The notes beneath the pieces are model-generated. The model was not told where the DNA came from. It saw only the letters and a list, made by a program, of their open reading frames with translations, and did not search any database. From Hyphomicrobium sp. (lineage in GTDB: Bacteria; Pseudomonadota; Alphaproteobacteria; Rhizobiales; Hyphomicrobiaceae), in assembly GCA_003987725.1 (NCBI GenBank), contig RXJH01000013.1, forward strand, positions 36,371 through 100,370: 64,000 nucleotides of DNA, given 5' to 3'. Shown here piece by piece: positions 27,288 through 36,304 of the stretch. The position numbers were made by a program, and so were the translations under genes. The stretch's first letter is position 1; each line of letters begins with the position of its first letter.

Positions 27288-29459
27288 ATGACCGTCGATA
27301 CGATGGCCGCAATCCGCCAGACGTTCTTCCAGGAGTGCGAAGAGCAGCTCTCGGAGATGGAAGTCGGCTTGCTTGCAATGGACGAGGGTAACGCCGATTC
27401 TGAAACGGTAAACGCCGTTTTTCGAGCCGTCCACTCGATCAAGGGCGGTGCCGGCGCGTTCAAGCTGACAGCGCTCGTGCAGTTCGCGCATACATTCGAG
27501 ACGGCTCTCGATTTCGTCCGTAGCGGTAAACTCAATCCGACAGCGGAAGTGATGAAGCCCATGCTCCGCGCCGCCGACGTTCTGGCGGATCTTGTGGAAG
27601 CATCGCGCGATGGCAAAGAGATCGACGAGTCGAGCTATGCGGCCATTGCAGCAGACGTCAAGGCGCTGACGGTCACCGAAGGCGAGGAAGAAGTCGAAGA
27701 AGCAATCGATTTCCAGCCGACGGTCATCGATTTCGGACTTCCTGACATGGCGCCCGAGCCCGTCGCCGCGCCTGTGCACGAATATCGCGTCAGCTTTTCG
27801 CCGCGCCCGGAACTCTATGCCAACGCCAACGAAGCCGTGTTGGTCATTCGAGAGCTTTCGCGTCTTGGTCAGACCGAAACCACTTGCGATGTTTCCGCCT
27901 TGCCGGATCTCGACACTATCGATCCGAACGGCGCCTATCTCTCCTGGACGATCAAGCTGTCGTCGGAAGTGGCAATCGAAGCCGTCCGCGAGGTTTTCGA
28001 ATTCGTCGATGGCGAAGCCGATATCGGCATTGAAGCCGATGGCCAGCCGGAAGTTTCTGATGATGCCATTGCGGCACTGCTGGCGCAGGCCCTCGGAAGC
28101 GCGCCCGCGGCCGAGGATGAACAGCCATCGAACGTAGCGAACGTCGAGGTGCCATCGCCAGCCGATCCGGTGCAATCGGATGTGGCCGCAAGCGAGACGG
28201 CGTCTCCCCCGCCACAAGTCGCAGAGGCGGTGAAGACAGTCGCTGTTCCCGCGCAAACGACCATCCGTGTCGAGTTCGATCGGGTCGATCGGCTGATCAA
28301 CCTGGTCGGCGAGCTCGTCATCAATCAGGCGATGTTGTCGCAACGTGTCATCGAGGCAAATTTCGCCGGCTCGTCATCGGTCGTCATCGGTCTGGAAGAG
28401 CTCGAGCAATTGACGCGCGAGATCCAGGAAAGCGTGATGGCGATCCGCGCGCAGCCTGTAAAACCGCTCTTTCAACGTATGTCGCGCATCGTGCGCGAGG
28501 TCGCGGATGCGACCAGCAAGCAAGTCCGTCTCAAAACCGATGGCGAAGCAACCGAAGTCGACAAGACCGTCGTTGAGCGTCTGGCGGAACCGCTGACGCA
28601 CATGATCCGCAATGCGGTCGATCACGGCATCGAAACGCCGGAGGAACGCATCGCCGCTGGAAAGTCTCCGGAAGGCAATGTTCGGCTGAGCGCCGCGCAC
28701 CGCTCAGGCCGTATCGTCATCGAAATTTCCGACGATGGTGCCGGTATCAATCGTCCAAAGGTTCGCGCTTCTGCGATCAAGAAGGGCCTCATCTCGCCGG
28801 ACGCGCAGCTGTCCGACAGCGACATCGATAATCTCTTGTTCTTGCCCGGCTTCTCTACCGCCGCCACGATTTCCAGCATCTCGGGCCGCGGTGTCGGCAT
28901 GGACGTCGTGAAGCGATCGATATTGGCGCTCGGGGGAAGAATTTCGATTTCGTCGCGGCCGGGATTAGGCTCGACGTTCTCGATGAGCCTGCCGCTGACC
29001 CTCGCCGTCCTTGACGGTATGGCGGTGTCCGTCGCAGGTCAGACACTTGTCGTGCCGTTGACGGCCATCGTCGAAACGCTGAAACCCAAGAAGGGCGAGA
29101 TCCACGGTATTGGCGCCGACGGCCGCGTCATGGCGATCCGCAACACCTTCGTGCCTCTCATCGATGTCGGCACGCAGCTTGGCTTTCGCGACACGCCGGC
29201 CGATCCGGAACGCAGCGTCGCGATATTGGTCGAGACCGACGGCGGTGCGCGCAATGCTCTGTTGGTCGACTCGATCCAGGATCAACGCCAGGTCGTCATC
29301 AAAAGTCTTGAAGCCAACTACGGAACGGTCTCCGGCATCGCCGCCGCTACAATTCTCGGCGACGGCCGGGTCGCACTCATTCTCGACGTGGACGCGCTCG
29401 TCACTGGCTCATTCGACGGCCAGCTCGCCGCCACCGCGCGCTATGGAACGGAAGGATAA
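27288..29459 (+). CDS. cheA: Chemotaxis histidine kinase CheA
   Basis: A 723-residue kinase. The P1 HPt domain has the phosphorylated His49 in [13 protein letters not shown] linker or P2-like region spans about 150-310, the P3 dimer domain about 320-385 ([20 protein letters not shown]), P4 the kinase core ([34 protein letters not shown]) and P5 the CheW-like end (about 570-720). It takes receptor signals through CheW and phosphorylates CheY and CheB. It is 23 bases after cheY and 5 before cheW. Confidence 0.97.
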   Translation: MTVDTMAAIRQTFFQECEEQLSEMEVGLLAMDEGNADSETVNAVFRAVHSIKGGAGAFKLTALVQFAHTFETALDFVRSGKLNPTAEVMKPMLRAADVLADLVEASRDGKEIDESSYAAIAADVKALTVTEGEEEVEEAIDFQPTVIDFGLPDMAPEPVAAPVHEYRVSFSPRPELYANANEAVLVIRELSRLGQTETTCDVSALPDLDTIDPNGAYLSWTIKLSSEVAIEAVREVFEFVDGEADIGIEADGQPEVSDDAIAALLAQALGSAPAAEDEQPSNVANVEVPSPADPVQSDVAASETASPPPQVAEAVKTVAVPAQTTIRVEFDRVDRLINLVGELVINQAMLSQRVIEANFAGSSSVVIGLEELEQLTREIQESVMAIRAQPVKPLFQRMSRIVREVADATSKQVRLKTDGEATEVDKTVVERLAEPLTHMIRNAVDHGIETPEERIAAGKSPEGNVRLSAAHRSGRIVIEISDDGAGINRPKVRASAIKKGLISPDAQLSDSDIDNLLFLPGFSTAATISSISGRGVGMDVVKRSILALGGRISISSRPGLGSTFSMSLPLTLAVLDGMAVSVAGQTLVVPLTAIVETLKPKKGEIHGIGADGRVMAIRNTFVPLIDVGTQLGFRDTPADPERSVAILVETDGGARNALLVDSIQDQRQVVIKSLEANYGTVSGIAAATILGDGRVALILDVDALVTGSFDGQLAATARYGTEG

Positions 29460-29464
29460 TTGAT

Positions 29465-29932
29465 ATGCAAGACGTCGGTTCGCTAGCCAACTCCGCAAAC
29501 CGCGAGTTCGTCGCCTTCCGGGTCGGATCGCAGGAATTCTGCATCGACATTATGGGCGTTCGCGAAATTCGCGGTTGGACGCCCGCAACTCCGTTGCCGC
29601 ATGCACCGAGCTACGTGCGCGGTGTGATCAATCTTCGTGGCGCCGTTCTTCCGATCGTTGATCTTGCGATGCGCTTCGGATTGGGCCTGACGGAGCCCAC
29701 TCCGCGTAGTGTCATCATCGTCGTGCAGGTTCATCAGCAGGTCGTCGGTCTCTTGGTGGACGCGGTATCCGATATACTGACGACGTCCGAAGCATCCATG
29801 CAGCCGACGCCGGACGTCGCCTCCGATCTCGCGAAAAATTTCGTCAAGGGCGTCTATGCCGTTGAAGGTCGGATGATCAGCATCGTCACGTTGGAAAGCG
29901 TGCTACCGATTGCCGCTAAGGCCGCCGCATGA
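29465..29932 (+). CDS. cheW: Chemotaxis coupling protein CheW
   Basis: A 155-residue Che[24 protein letters not shown] at the start, [21 protein letters not shown] with the conserved loop, and [13 protein letters not shown]. It couples receptors to CheA. It lies between cheA and cheR with an ATGA overlap to cheR. Confidence 0.96.
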   Translation: MQDVGSLANSANREFVAFRVGSQEFCIDIMGVREIRGWTPATPLPHAPSYVRGVINLRGAVLPIVDLAMRFGLGLTEPTPRSVIIVVQVHQQVVGLLVDAVSDILTTSEASMQPTPDVASDLAKNFVKGVYAVEGRMISIVTLESVLPIAAKAAA

Positions 29933-30819
29933 GCGCCGCGGCAGAAAATTCCTCGGCACATCCTTCCGGGGCTCTCGTAACGGGAGAATTTTCGTTTTCC
30001 GCTGCGAACTTTCGCGAGATCGCGGAGATTGCGAAAACGGAAGCCGGCATAGACTTGCCTCAGTCCAAGGCCACACTCGTCTATTCGCGGCTCGCGAAGC
30101 GCCTGCGTGCGCTCGGGATCGACACGTTCTCGGAGTACTGCGAAACCGTTCGTTCGAATGACGATGAACGCGACAGCATGATTGCTGCGCTCACCACGAA
30201 CGTGACGCGCTTCTTCCGCGAGGCGCATCACTTCGAGCATCTGCGCTCTGCAATCATCGAACCGCTCGCTGACTCAGCGCGTCGCGGCAATCGCGTCCGG
30301 CTTTGGTCGGCCGCGTGCTCGACTGGACAAGAACCATATTCGATGGCACTGACGGTGCTGTCCGTCATTCCTAATGCTGCCTCGCTCGACGTCCGCATCC
30401 TTGCGACCGATCTCAATCCGCACGTTATTGCGCATGGAAAGAACGGCCAGTATCAAAAGGAGGAGTTGCGCGATGTTCCGCCTAATTTGCGCGCAAAATG
30501 GTTCGAGCCTGTACCCGGCGACAATCGCGGCGCTCTGAAAATCGCTGATGACGCGCGGTCTCTCGTTTCGTTTCGCCAGCTCAATCTGATGGGCACGTGG
30601 CCCTTCAGCGGGCCCTTCGACGCCATTTTCTGCAGAAACGTTGTCATCTATTTTGACCGCGAGACGCAGAGTATGATTTGGAATCGCTTGACTCGGATGC
30701 TGAGACCAGAGGGTGCTTTATACATCGGTCATTCCGAACGCATCTCGGGTCCCGCATCTTCGATGTTATCGACAGACGGCATCACGAGCTATCGCAGGAA
30801 GAGCGGTCAGTCGTCATGA
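29929..30819 (+). CDS. cheR: Chemotaxis receptor methyltransferase CheR
   Basis: A 296-residue CheR. The N-terminal helical domain (about 25-95, [24 protein letters not shown]) precedes the SAM-binding fold with [29 protein letters not shown], and [10 protein letters not shown]. It methylates receptor glutamates for adaptation; the operon's own receptor has the tether GWEEF. It overlaps cheB by 4 bases. Confidence 0.96.
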   Translation: MSAAAENSSAHPSGALVTGEFSFSAANFREIAEIAKTEAGIDLPQSKATLVYSRLAKRLRALGIDTFSEYCETVRSNDDERDSMIAALTTNVTRFFREAHHFEHLRSAIIEPLADSARRGNRVRLWSAACSTGQEPYSMALTVLSVIPNAASLDVRILATDLNPHVIAHGKNGQYQKEELRDVPPNLRAKWFEPVPGDNRGALKIADDARSLVSFRQLNLMGTWPFSGPFDAIFCRNVVIYFDRETQSMIWNRLTRMLRPEGALYIGHSERISGPASSMLSTDGITSYRRKSGQSS

Positions 30820-31859
30820 AGAAAGTCAGAGTCCTCGTTGTCGACGATTCTTCCACCATGCGCGGGTTGATTGCGACTGTGCTGGCGAAGGATCCGGATA
30901 TCGAAGTCGTCGGTCAGGCTGAAGATCCGTTGCAGGCGCGCCAGGCGATCAAGGCACTCAACCCTGATGTCGTCACGCTCGACGTCGAAATGCCGAACAT
31001 GAGCGGGCTCGAATTCCTCGAAAAGATCATGCGGCTTCGGCCCATGCCGGTCATCATGGTATCGACCTTGACACGGCGTGGCGCGGAAGAAACGGTGCAA
31101 GCGCTCGAAATGGGTGCGATCGACTGCATCGAGAAACCACGGCCGGGCAACGAGCACAGCTTCGAGGAGCTGCCCTACAAGATCAAGATTGCGGCCTCGG
31201 CGCGCGTCAAACCCCTGACGAGAGCTGATGGCGATCGCAGGCAGACACGTGCCGTTCACCCGGCACATGAGTCTTATGTCTCGGACGGCCGCGTGGTCGC
31301 CATCGGCGCATCGACAGGCGGCGTTGAGGCGCTGTTGGAAGTCCTTTCGGGATTTCCCGAAAATTGCCCGCCGACCGTCATAACGCAGCATATGCCGCCG
31401 GCGTTCACACGGAGTTTCGCCGGTCGTCTTGATCGGATCTGTGCTCCAAAGGTGCAGGAGGCGACGGATCGCGCCAAGCTGACGCCTGGAAACATCTTTC
31501 TAGCACCGGGCGGGTCGAGCCATCTCGAAATCACGCCGGATCTGCGTTGCCGCTTGAAAGCCGGCGAGCGCGTGAATGGGCATTGCCCGTCGGTAGATGT
31601 GCTGTTCAATTCGGTTGCGCGAGCGTGCAAGGGCGATGCAGTCGGCGTCATCCTCACCGGTATGGGAAAGGATGGAGCCGCAGGTCTGCTTTCGATGCGT
31701 AAGGCTGGAGCAACGACATTCGGCCAAAATGAATCGACCTCTATCGTCTACGGCATGCCGAAAGCGGCATTCGAAATCGGTGCTGTTGAACACCAGCTGC
31801 CGCTCGAGCGCCTGGCGGCAGCGATAATATCAGAAACGACAACTAAAAAGAAACCATAG
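30816..31859 (+). CDS. cheB: Chemotaxis methylesterase CheB
   Basis: A 347-residue CheB from the ATG at 30816 that overlaps the cheR stop. The receiver domain ([31 protein letters not shown]) is followed by the methylesterase domain with the catalytic Ser in [11 protein letters not shown], the His in [12 protein letters not shown] and the Asp in [12 protein letters not shown]. It removes methyl groups from receptors or deamidates them. The frame is open upstream of 30816, but those codons lie inside cheR. Confidence 0.95.
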   Translation: MKKVRVLVVDDSSTMRGLIATVLAKDPDIEVVGQAEDPLQARQAIKALNPDVVTLDVEMPNMSGLEFLEKIMRLRPMPVIMVSTLTRRGAEETVQALEMGAIDCIEKPRPGNEHSFEELPYKIKIAASARVKPLTRADGDRRQTRAVHPAHESYVSDGRVVAIGASTGGVEALLEVLSGFPENCPPTVITQHMPPAFTRSFAGRLDRICAPKVQEATDRAKLTPGNIFLAPGGSSHLEITPDLRCRLKAGERVNGHCPSVDVLFNSVARACKGDAVGVILTGMGKDGAAGLLSMRKAGATTFGQNESTSIVYGMPKAAFEIGAVEHQLPLERLAAAIISETTTKKKP

Positions 31860-31870
31860 GAGGCAAGGCT

Positions 31871-32259
31871 ATGCCCGCAATGCAGCAATTGACGATCCTG
31901 GTCGTTGATGACACGCCGTCAGCCGAGCGCTTCTAACCGACGGTCTTGATCAGATCGGATTGAAGAATTTCAAAGTCGCCAAGGATGGCGAAGAAGGCCT
32001 CAAGATGATGATGACGGCACCGTGCCATCTCGTCATCTCGGACTACAACATGCCGAAGATCGATGGCATTCAGCTTCTGCGTGCATTGCGCCAGCATGGT
32101 CCGACGAGCAAAGTCGGTTTCATCCTCGTAACGGGCAAGGGCGACAAAGCCCTGATCGATGAAGGCAAAAAATGGGGCCTCAATAATTTTCTAGCGAAGC
32201 CATTCTCAGTGCCGCAGCTCAAAACGTGCATCGAAGCCGTTGTCGGTAAGTTGACATGA
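31871..32259 (+). pseudogene. cheY: Second cheY (CheY2 position), broken by a single-base frameshift
   Basis: Translation from the ATG at 31871 (ribosome site AGGAGG 6 bases before) gives MPAMQQLTILVVDDTPSAERF and then TAA at 31934-31936. The rest of a receiver domain continues in another frame from about 31930 (LLTDGLDQIG, CHLVISDYNMPKIDG with the phospho-acceptor Asp, ILVTGKGD, FLAKPFSVPQL) to the TGA that overlaps cheD. Adding one base near 31930 (for example CGC CTT for CGCTT) restores about 129 codons. Between cheB and cheD this is the CheY2 slot, the main motor regulator in Sinorhizobium. It may be a real mutation, a sequence error or a recoding site. Confidence 0.85.
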
Positions 32260-32801
32260 CGACTGTCGATGCAACGGAAAAGCGCGTTCACATAATCCAA
32301 GGCGAGTTTTTCGTCACCCGGGACAGGGATGTCATGGTGACGACGATACTTGGTTCGTGCATCGCCGCGTGCATTCGTGACCCGCTCGCTGGAGTGGGTG
32401 GCATCAACCATTTTCTTCTGCCTGGCAACATCGGAGCCACAGCGGCCGAGGATGAGCGCGTCGGCGTCCATCTGATGGAATTGCTCGTCAACGGTCTGCT
32501 GAAGGCAGGCGCGCGGCGCGAGCGGCTGGAAGCAAAGTTGTTTGGCGGGGCGCGCACGGTGCGATCGCATTCCGACATCGGCAAGCACAACGCCGAATTC
32601 GCTCAACGCTTTCTCAAGGCCGAAGGTATTTCCTATGTGGGCGGCAGTACCGGCGGATTGCAAGGACGGCGTATTCAGTACTGGCCGGTTTCTGGACGTG
32701 CACGGCAGATCTTGCTCGCAGGCCCGGCACCCATCGAAAAACCGGCGCCGCTGCCGGTCGCCTCGATCGATGTCAACGCCGGTGAACTTGAACTTTTCTG
32801 A
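32256..32801 (+). CDS. cheD: Chemoreceptor glutamine deamidase CheD
   Basis: A 181-residue CheD with the catalytic Cys in [14 protein letters not shown], the His in [10 protein letters not shown], and KLFGGARTV. CheD deamidates receptor glutamines and can aid CheY phosphate removal. Its start overlaps the end of the frameshifted cheY (ATGA), so translation of cheD may depend partly on ribosomes arriving from that broken gene. Confidence 0.94.
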   Translation: MTTVDATEKRVHIIQGEFFVTRDRDVMVTTILGSCIAACIRDPLAGVGGINHFLLPGNIGATAAEDERVGVHLMELLVNGLLKAGARRERLEAKLFGGARTVRSHSDIGKHNAEFAQRFLKAEGISYVGGSTGGLQGRRIQYWPVSGRARQILLAGPAPIEKPAPLPVASIDVNAGELELF

Positions 32802-32828
32802 TCGCTTTTACATTGGGATGCGCACGAG

Positions 32829-33239
32829 ATGAATGACAGCAATCAGGAAGGACAAGGCTCGCCGCGGGCAGGCGTGGCAGTCCCGGAAGTATTGGCGATC
32901 GTTTCCGCGGAAGTCCGCATGCTGTCCGATACGGCCGGTGATCTCCAGGATCTCATCGGCAACCTCGTTGTCGCGGGCGCGTTCGGAGGGTCGCAATCGC
33001 TCTACCAGCTGCAAAGCCTCGATCGGCTGTGCCAGAGCCTCAATGCCGTTGCCGATTTTCTCGCCGGCGTTGCCAGCGGCTCGTCGGTCGAGTGGAAAGT
33101 CGATGTATCCAATGCCGCTCGCGCCGTGAAGCTCGCAGACGTTTGCGACAGGCTGACCGGCCGGACGGCGGGCGACGAGTCGTCCGGAGATCTGACAGGC
33201 GAATTCGACGACTTCGAGAATTGGCCTATGACCGGCTGA
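32829..33239 (+). CDS. CheT-like protein at the end of the che operon
   Basis: A 136-residue, mostly helical acidic protein. It has no strong motif except DRLCQ at residues 65-69, which fits the DxxxQ pattern used by the CheY-P phosphatase CheZ; DLIGN at 41-45 is a near match in an LQDLIGN context that resembles the CheZ active helix. It occupies the place of orf10/cheT at the end of the Sinorhizobium che operon, whose product is reported as a DxxxQ phosphatase. It lies 27 bases after cheD. The assignment is by position and motif. Confidence 0.55.
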   Translation: MNDSNQEGQGSPRAGVAVPEVLAIVSAEVRMLSDTAGDLQDLIGNLVVAGAFGGSQSLYQLQSLDRLCQSLNAVADFLAGVASGSSVEWKVDVSNAARAVKLADVCDRLTGRTAGDESSGDLTGEFDDFENWPMTG

Positions 33240-33245
33240 CGCCGA

Positions 33246-33803
33246 TCAAGAGCCGACGAATTCCCGTGCAGCCGCAAGCGACGCGAAACGACGCCGTCCG
33301 ATGAGCGTGTCGATCTCGATAGACCCGTCTTCGTATTCGAGAAATTCGCGGCCTGCGAGCTTTCCGCCGACGACGGGTTTGCGCGGTTCGGGCAGCGGCG
33401 GCGGCATCGGAACGGCAGACCGCGTTGATACATCCTGATCCGGTGTCTGCCGGAAACCGAGCGACGGTCCGATGCGGATCAACGACCGTCGGCGCTCGAT
33501 GACCGGAATGAGCCTCATCGTCACCGCGGCGATGAAAATGCTTTGCATGACGGCAAGAGCCATCAATCTGTGAATCCAGATCATCGGCTCATCGGATAAC
33601 GTCGCCGAATAGCCGATGACGAAGATCAGAACCGATAGCATTCCAAGTCCGGCGAACACGGCGAAGGCAGCAATTCCGCCGCGCTGCCGAGAGGTCAAAG
33701 GTTTGTTCGCAAGCCCGGCGTCGCGAGCCAGCCTCAATTTGAGATCGGCTGCCGTTTGCCGGAAAACAGCATCGAAGCCGAAGTTACTATCGATTGCGCT
33801 CAT
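33246..33803 (-). CDS. Membrane protein of unknown function, end of flagellar minus-strand run
   Basis: A 185-residue protein with two transmembrane helices (about 43-66 and 78-102), a short N-terminal cytoplasmic part and a soluble C-terminal part rich in Pro (MPPPLPEPRKP) that ends with EYEDGSIEIDTLIGRRRFASL. I do not recognise a family. It overlaps the preceding gene by 17 bases and stops 6 bases from the end of the che operon, so it is the last gene of the flhA-fliR minus-strand run and may have a motility role. Confidence 0.6.
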   Translation of the reverse strand: MSAIDSNFGFDAVFRQTAADLKLRLARDAGLANKPLTSRQRGGIAAFAVFAGLGMLSVLIFVIGYSATLSDEPMIWIHRLMALAVMQSIFIAAVTMRLIPVIERRRSLIRIGPSLGFRQTPDQDVSTRSAVPMPPPLPEPRKPVVGGKLAGREFLEYEDGSIEIDTLIGRRRFASLAAAREFVGS

Positions 33804-34254
33804 TGTTCTTCATCATGTCCGCTTTTGAGAGATAGGTCCAACTGTCGATCATGACGTCTTTGATCACGTCCCGGCCGAGCCGCTTGTTGGCTCCAACTGC
33901 GACGTTGGCGGCTAGATCTTTGATGGCCTGCTTGCGCCCGGTCTTAATGTCGGCGGGCGTGGTTTCGTAGATTTGCCGGAACGCTTCGTCGGCAACGAAA
34001 ACTTCGGGCTGCAGCGAACTCGCCTTGACGAGTTCGGAATCCGCAGTGAATTGCAGACGCGTCACGACATACCCGAGGACTTCACCGTCCCGCAGAATTG
34101 GCACACTGACCATGTGCGTCTTCATCATCTGCAACTTGGATTCGGAGTCTTTGGCATCAGGCGTCTGAACGCTCGCCTTCCAAGTGGCCGCGCCGTAAAC
34201 GCCACCGATAGTGGAGAGACAAGCGATAATTGATAAGACGATCAATCGGACCAC
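33787..34254 (-). CDS. Exported or membrane-anchored protein of unknown function
   Basis: A 155-residue protein with an N-terminal signal or anchor (1-22) and a periplasmic alpha/beta domain (HMVSVPILRDGEVLGYVVTRL, VFVADEAFRQIYETTP). The strand pattern is loosely like FliL, but no diagnostic motif is present. It overlaps the flgN-like gene by 13 bases and the following membrane protein by 17, so it is translated with flagellar genes. A helper role near the basal body is possible but unproven. Confidence 0.6.
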   Translation of the reverse strand: MVRLIVLSIIACLSTIGGVYGAATWKASVQTPDAKDSESKLQMMKTHMVSVPILRDGEVLGYVVTRLQFTADSELVKASSLQPEVFVADEAFRQIYETTPADIKTGRKQAIKDLAANVAVGANKRLGRDVIKDVMIDSWTYLSKADMMKNNERNR

Positions 34255-34736
34255 TGCGTGCTCCGGCTCGGTCCGATGTTGCGGGTATAGGTGCCGTCCG
34301 ATTCAGCGTTCTGAATGGCGTCGGAAAGCATCCCTGCAATTTCTTTCACGGCCTCGAGGTGTAGCCGTATCTTGCGAAGATTGACATCGAGCTTGGCGCG
34401 GAACATCTGAAGCCGCAGGTTGAGATCTTCATCGATATCTGCGGGATTTAGGCGTCGCATCGCCTCATTGAGATCAACGAGGCCCTGGCTCTTGCGATCG
34501 TTGGAGGCCTTGAGGTCGAAGTTCGGCGCTTTGTCCAAGGCCGCAGTTTCTTCATCGAGGTAATCCTCGATCCGCCGGATCACCGCGACGACGACGGCTC
34601 GCGCTGCATCGGCATCGTGCGTGACCGCGCGAGGAAGGTGCGGAGCGCGACGATTGCCGCGCGCACCGACGCGCCTGAGTGCTGCCGACGATGATTCCTG
34701 CGATTTGGTCTTGGCTTCAACCGGTGCGGTGCTCAT
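34242..34736 (-). CDS. FlgN-like helical flagellar protein
   Basis: A 164-residue hydrophilic protein with a basic, low-complexity N-terminus (to about 45) and a long helical part (VVAVIRRIEDYLDEETAAL, LVDLNEAMRRLN, then LDVNLRKIRLHLEAVKEIAGMLSDAI). The pattern of a four-helix export chaperone such as FlgN, which escorts FlgK and FlgL, fits. It begins one base after the stop of the rod-binding gene. The name is a structural guess. Confidence 0.5.
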   Translation of the reverse strand: MSTAPVEAKTKSQESSSAALRRVGARGNRRAPHLPRAVTHDADAARAVVVAVIRRIEDYLDEETAALDKAPNFDLKASNDRKSQGLVDLNEAMRRLNPADIDEDLNLRLQMFRAKLDVNLRKIRLHLEAVKEIAGMLSDAIQNAESDGTYTRNIGPSRSTQWSD

Positions 34737-34737
34737 T

Positions 34738-35100
34738 CTACTTTTCTCCCGAGCCGTGAGTTTCCGGTTTGAAGATCATTTGGGCGATGCCGATCGTTCC
34801 CGATTTCGAGAGCGTGGTCGCAAGGCTGTCCACCATCATCGATCGCCATACGGTCCCTGCGGTGCCTTCGCCGAAGAGCGATTCAGAATCCTTCGGCATC
34901 CACTCTTCCAGCATCTGGCGCAGATATAACGCTTCGAACTGCTGGCCGACGTCCTTGGTCTTGCCGCTCGGCGCTTGGCCGGACAGTGCCGGTGCAGCAG
35001 CATCGACAGGCTGAGTTGCCGCCTGCGATCCCGTGCGGACGGTCTGTCTGGCGGCCCACATGGCCTGATCGGAGACGGCTGCAGGAGGAATAATCGACAT
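34738..35100 (-). CDS. Rod-binding protein, FlgJ N-domain type (CheL)
   Basis: A 120-residue protein that matches the rod-binding domain of FlgJ alone: VGQQFEALYLRQMLEEWMP, FGEGTAGTVWRSMMVDSLATTLSKSGTIGIAQMI. The muramidase half of enteric FlgJ is missing, as usual in alphaproteobacteria, where the gene is often called cheL. It caps or promotes rod assembly in the periplasm. A GGAGGA-like site precedes the ATG in the codons visible at 35087-35095 on the other strand only, so the start is chosen by length and homology. Confidence 0.82.
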   Translation of the reverse strand: MSIIPPAAVSDQAMWAARQTVRTGSQAATQPVDAAAPALSGQAPSGKTKDVGQQFEALYLRQMLEEWMPKDSESLFGEGTAGTVWRSMMVDSLATTLSKSGTIGIAQMIFKPETHGSGEK

Positions 35101-35130
35101 GATGCATTTCGGTGCTGGCGGATAATCGTC

Positions 35131-35547
35131 TCACGATGAACGTGTTGACTTACCCCGGCCTTGCGCCGCTGTGGCTTGCTGGAATTCAAGCAAGGCCTCA
35201 AGATCCCGTTGCTCGTTGCGGCGCGCTTCCTCCGCGCGCACGTCAGCCAGCAACTCCGTCGCCCCGCGCGTGCGCTTGGTCGCCTCGAGATAGCGGGCGA
35301 GCGCCATTTCGTGCTCTTTTGCGAGACGCTGCTGGCGGCGTTGCATGTTTCCGAGGCTCCGCGACATCAGCGCCAGGAAGGGCTCGTGAACGGCCGACGG
35401 ATTGGCAAGTGTGGTGATGAGGTTGTCCTGCGCGATGCGAAGCTCATCCATTTGCCGGGTGATTTCGCTGATCCTCGCACGCTCGGTGGTCTCGAGATCA
35501 TGAAAGACGTCGACGAGGCGGCGGACTTTTTTCGATGATCTAGCCAT
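35131..35547 (-). CDS. FliJ-like coiled-coil flagellar protein
   Basis: A 138-residue, highly charged helical protein (VFHDLETTERARISEITRQMDEL, MQRRQQRLAKEHEMALARYLEATKR) consistent with the two-stranded coiled coil of FliJ, the export-ATPase stalk. The start overlaps the fliR stop by 8 bases and the rod-binding gene follows 30 bases downstream. Sequence conservation of FliJ is too low for certainty. Confidence 0.55.
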   Translation of the reverse strand: MARSSKKVRRLVDVFHDLETTERARISEITRQMDELRIAQDNLITTLANPSAVHEPFLALMSRSLGNMQRRQQRLAKEHEMALARYLEATKRTRGATELLADVRAEEARRNEQRDLEALLEFQQATAAQGRGKSTRSS

Positions 35548-36304
35548 TTTGGCCGAGATTTTGGATGGCCTGCGTCACGAGCGACGTGAAAATTTCGAGT
35601 ACCGTCTTATCGACCTGCAGCAGAAGGAAGAGGCCGCCCAGCACGACGAACGGCGTCGATACGAAATAGATTGGTATCTGCGGCACCATCTTATTGAGGA
35701 AGCCGAAGGCAAAGTTGATGGTCAGCGAATAAACCACGAGCGCCGCGCTGAGCTGCAGCGTCAACTTGAAGGCAGACCCGACAAGCGTGACGATCGTCTG
35801 CAGGTTGGGCGGCGCGGCGATCGATACGCCGACTTTGAACATCTCGTACGAGCGTTGCAGCATCACAACGATGTTGACGTGCTGGTTTGTGATGAAGAAA
35901 AGCGCGACCGCCGGCGTCGTCACCAGCGAGGCAAAAGGCGATGACGGATCGTTGTTCTCGACGGAGTGAGAGAAGACACCCCCATATCCGGCATAGTTCG
36001 CCATGCATGTCGCCGCAAATTCGAGCGCCATGAAGAGGACGCGAACGAGAAAACCCAAAAGTACACCCGTCGCGGTTTCGATCACGATCATCGCCAGAAA
36101 ATTGCTCGGCTCTTCGCTGGTCGCGGGGCGCACCGAATCATAGACGAGCGGCGTGAGCGCGATTGAGATCGCGATGGCAACGAACAGGCGCAGTTGCACC
36201 GGGATGCGATCGCTCGAGAGTCCAGGCAGCAGCATGAAGCATGCGCCCACTCGGCAGAAGACGAGAAGCGGTACGAGCAGGGTGTCGTGAGAGAGGGGCG
36301 TCAT
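35540..36304 (-). CDS. fliR: Flagellar export gate protein FliR
   Basis: A 254-residue membrane protein with six predicted transmembrane helices. Clear FliR segments are [53 protein letters not shown] and the C-terminal [15 protein letters not shown]. The ATG at 36304 overlaps the flhA stop (ATGA); the open frame continues far upstream, but that part is antiparallel coding noise within flhA. FliR joins FliP and FliQ in the export gate. Confidence 0.95.
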   Translation of the reverse strand: MTPLSHDTLLVPLLVFCRVGACFMLLPGLSSDRIPVQLRLFVAIAISIALTPLVYDSVRPATSEEPSNFLAMIVIETATGVLLGFLVRVLFMALEFAATCMANYAGYGGVFSHSVENNDPSSPFASLVTTPAVALFFITNQHVNIVVMLQRSYEMFKVGVSIAAPPNLQTIVTLVGSAFKLTLQLSAALVVYSLTINFAFGFLNKMVPQIPIYFVSTPFVVLGGLFLLLQVDKTVLEIFTSLVTQAIQNLGQNG

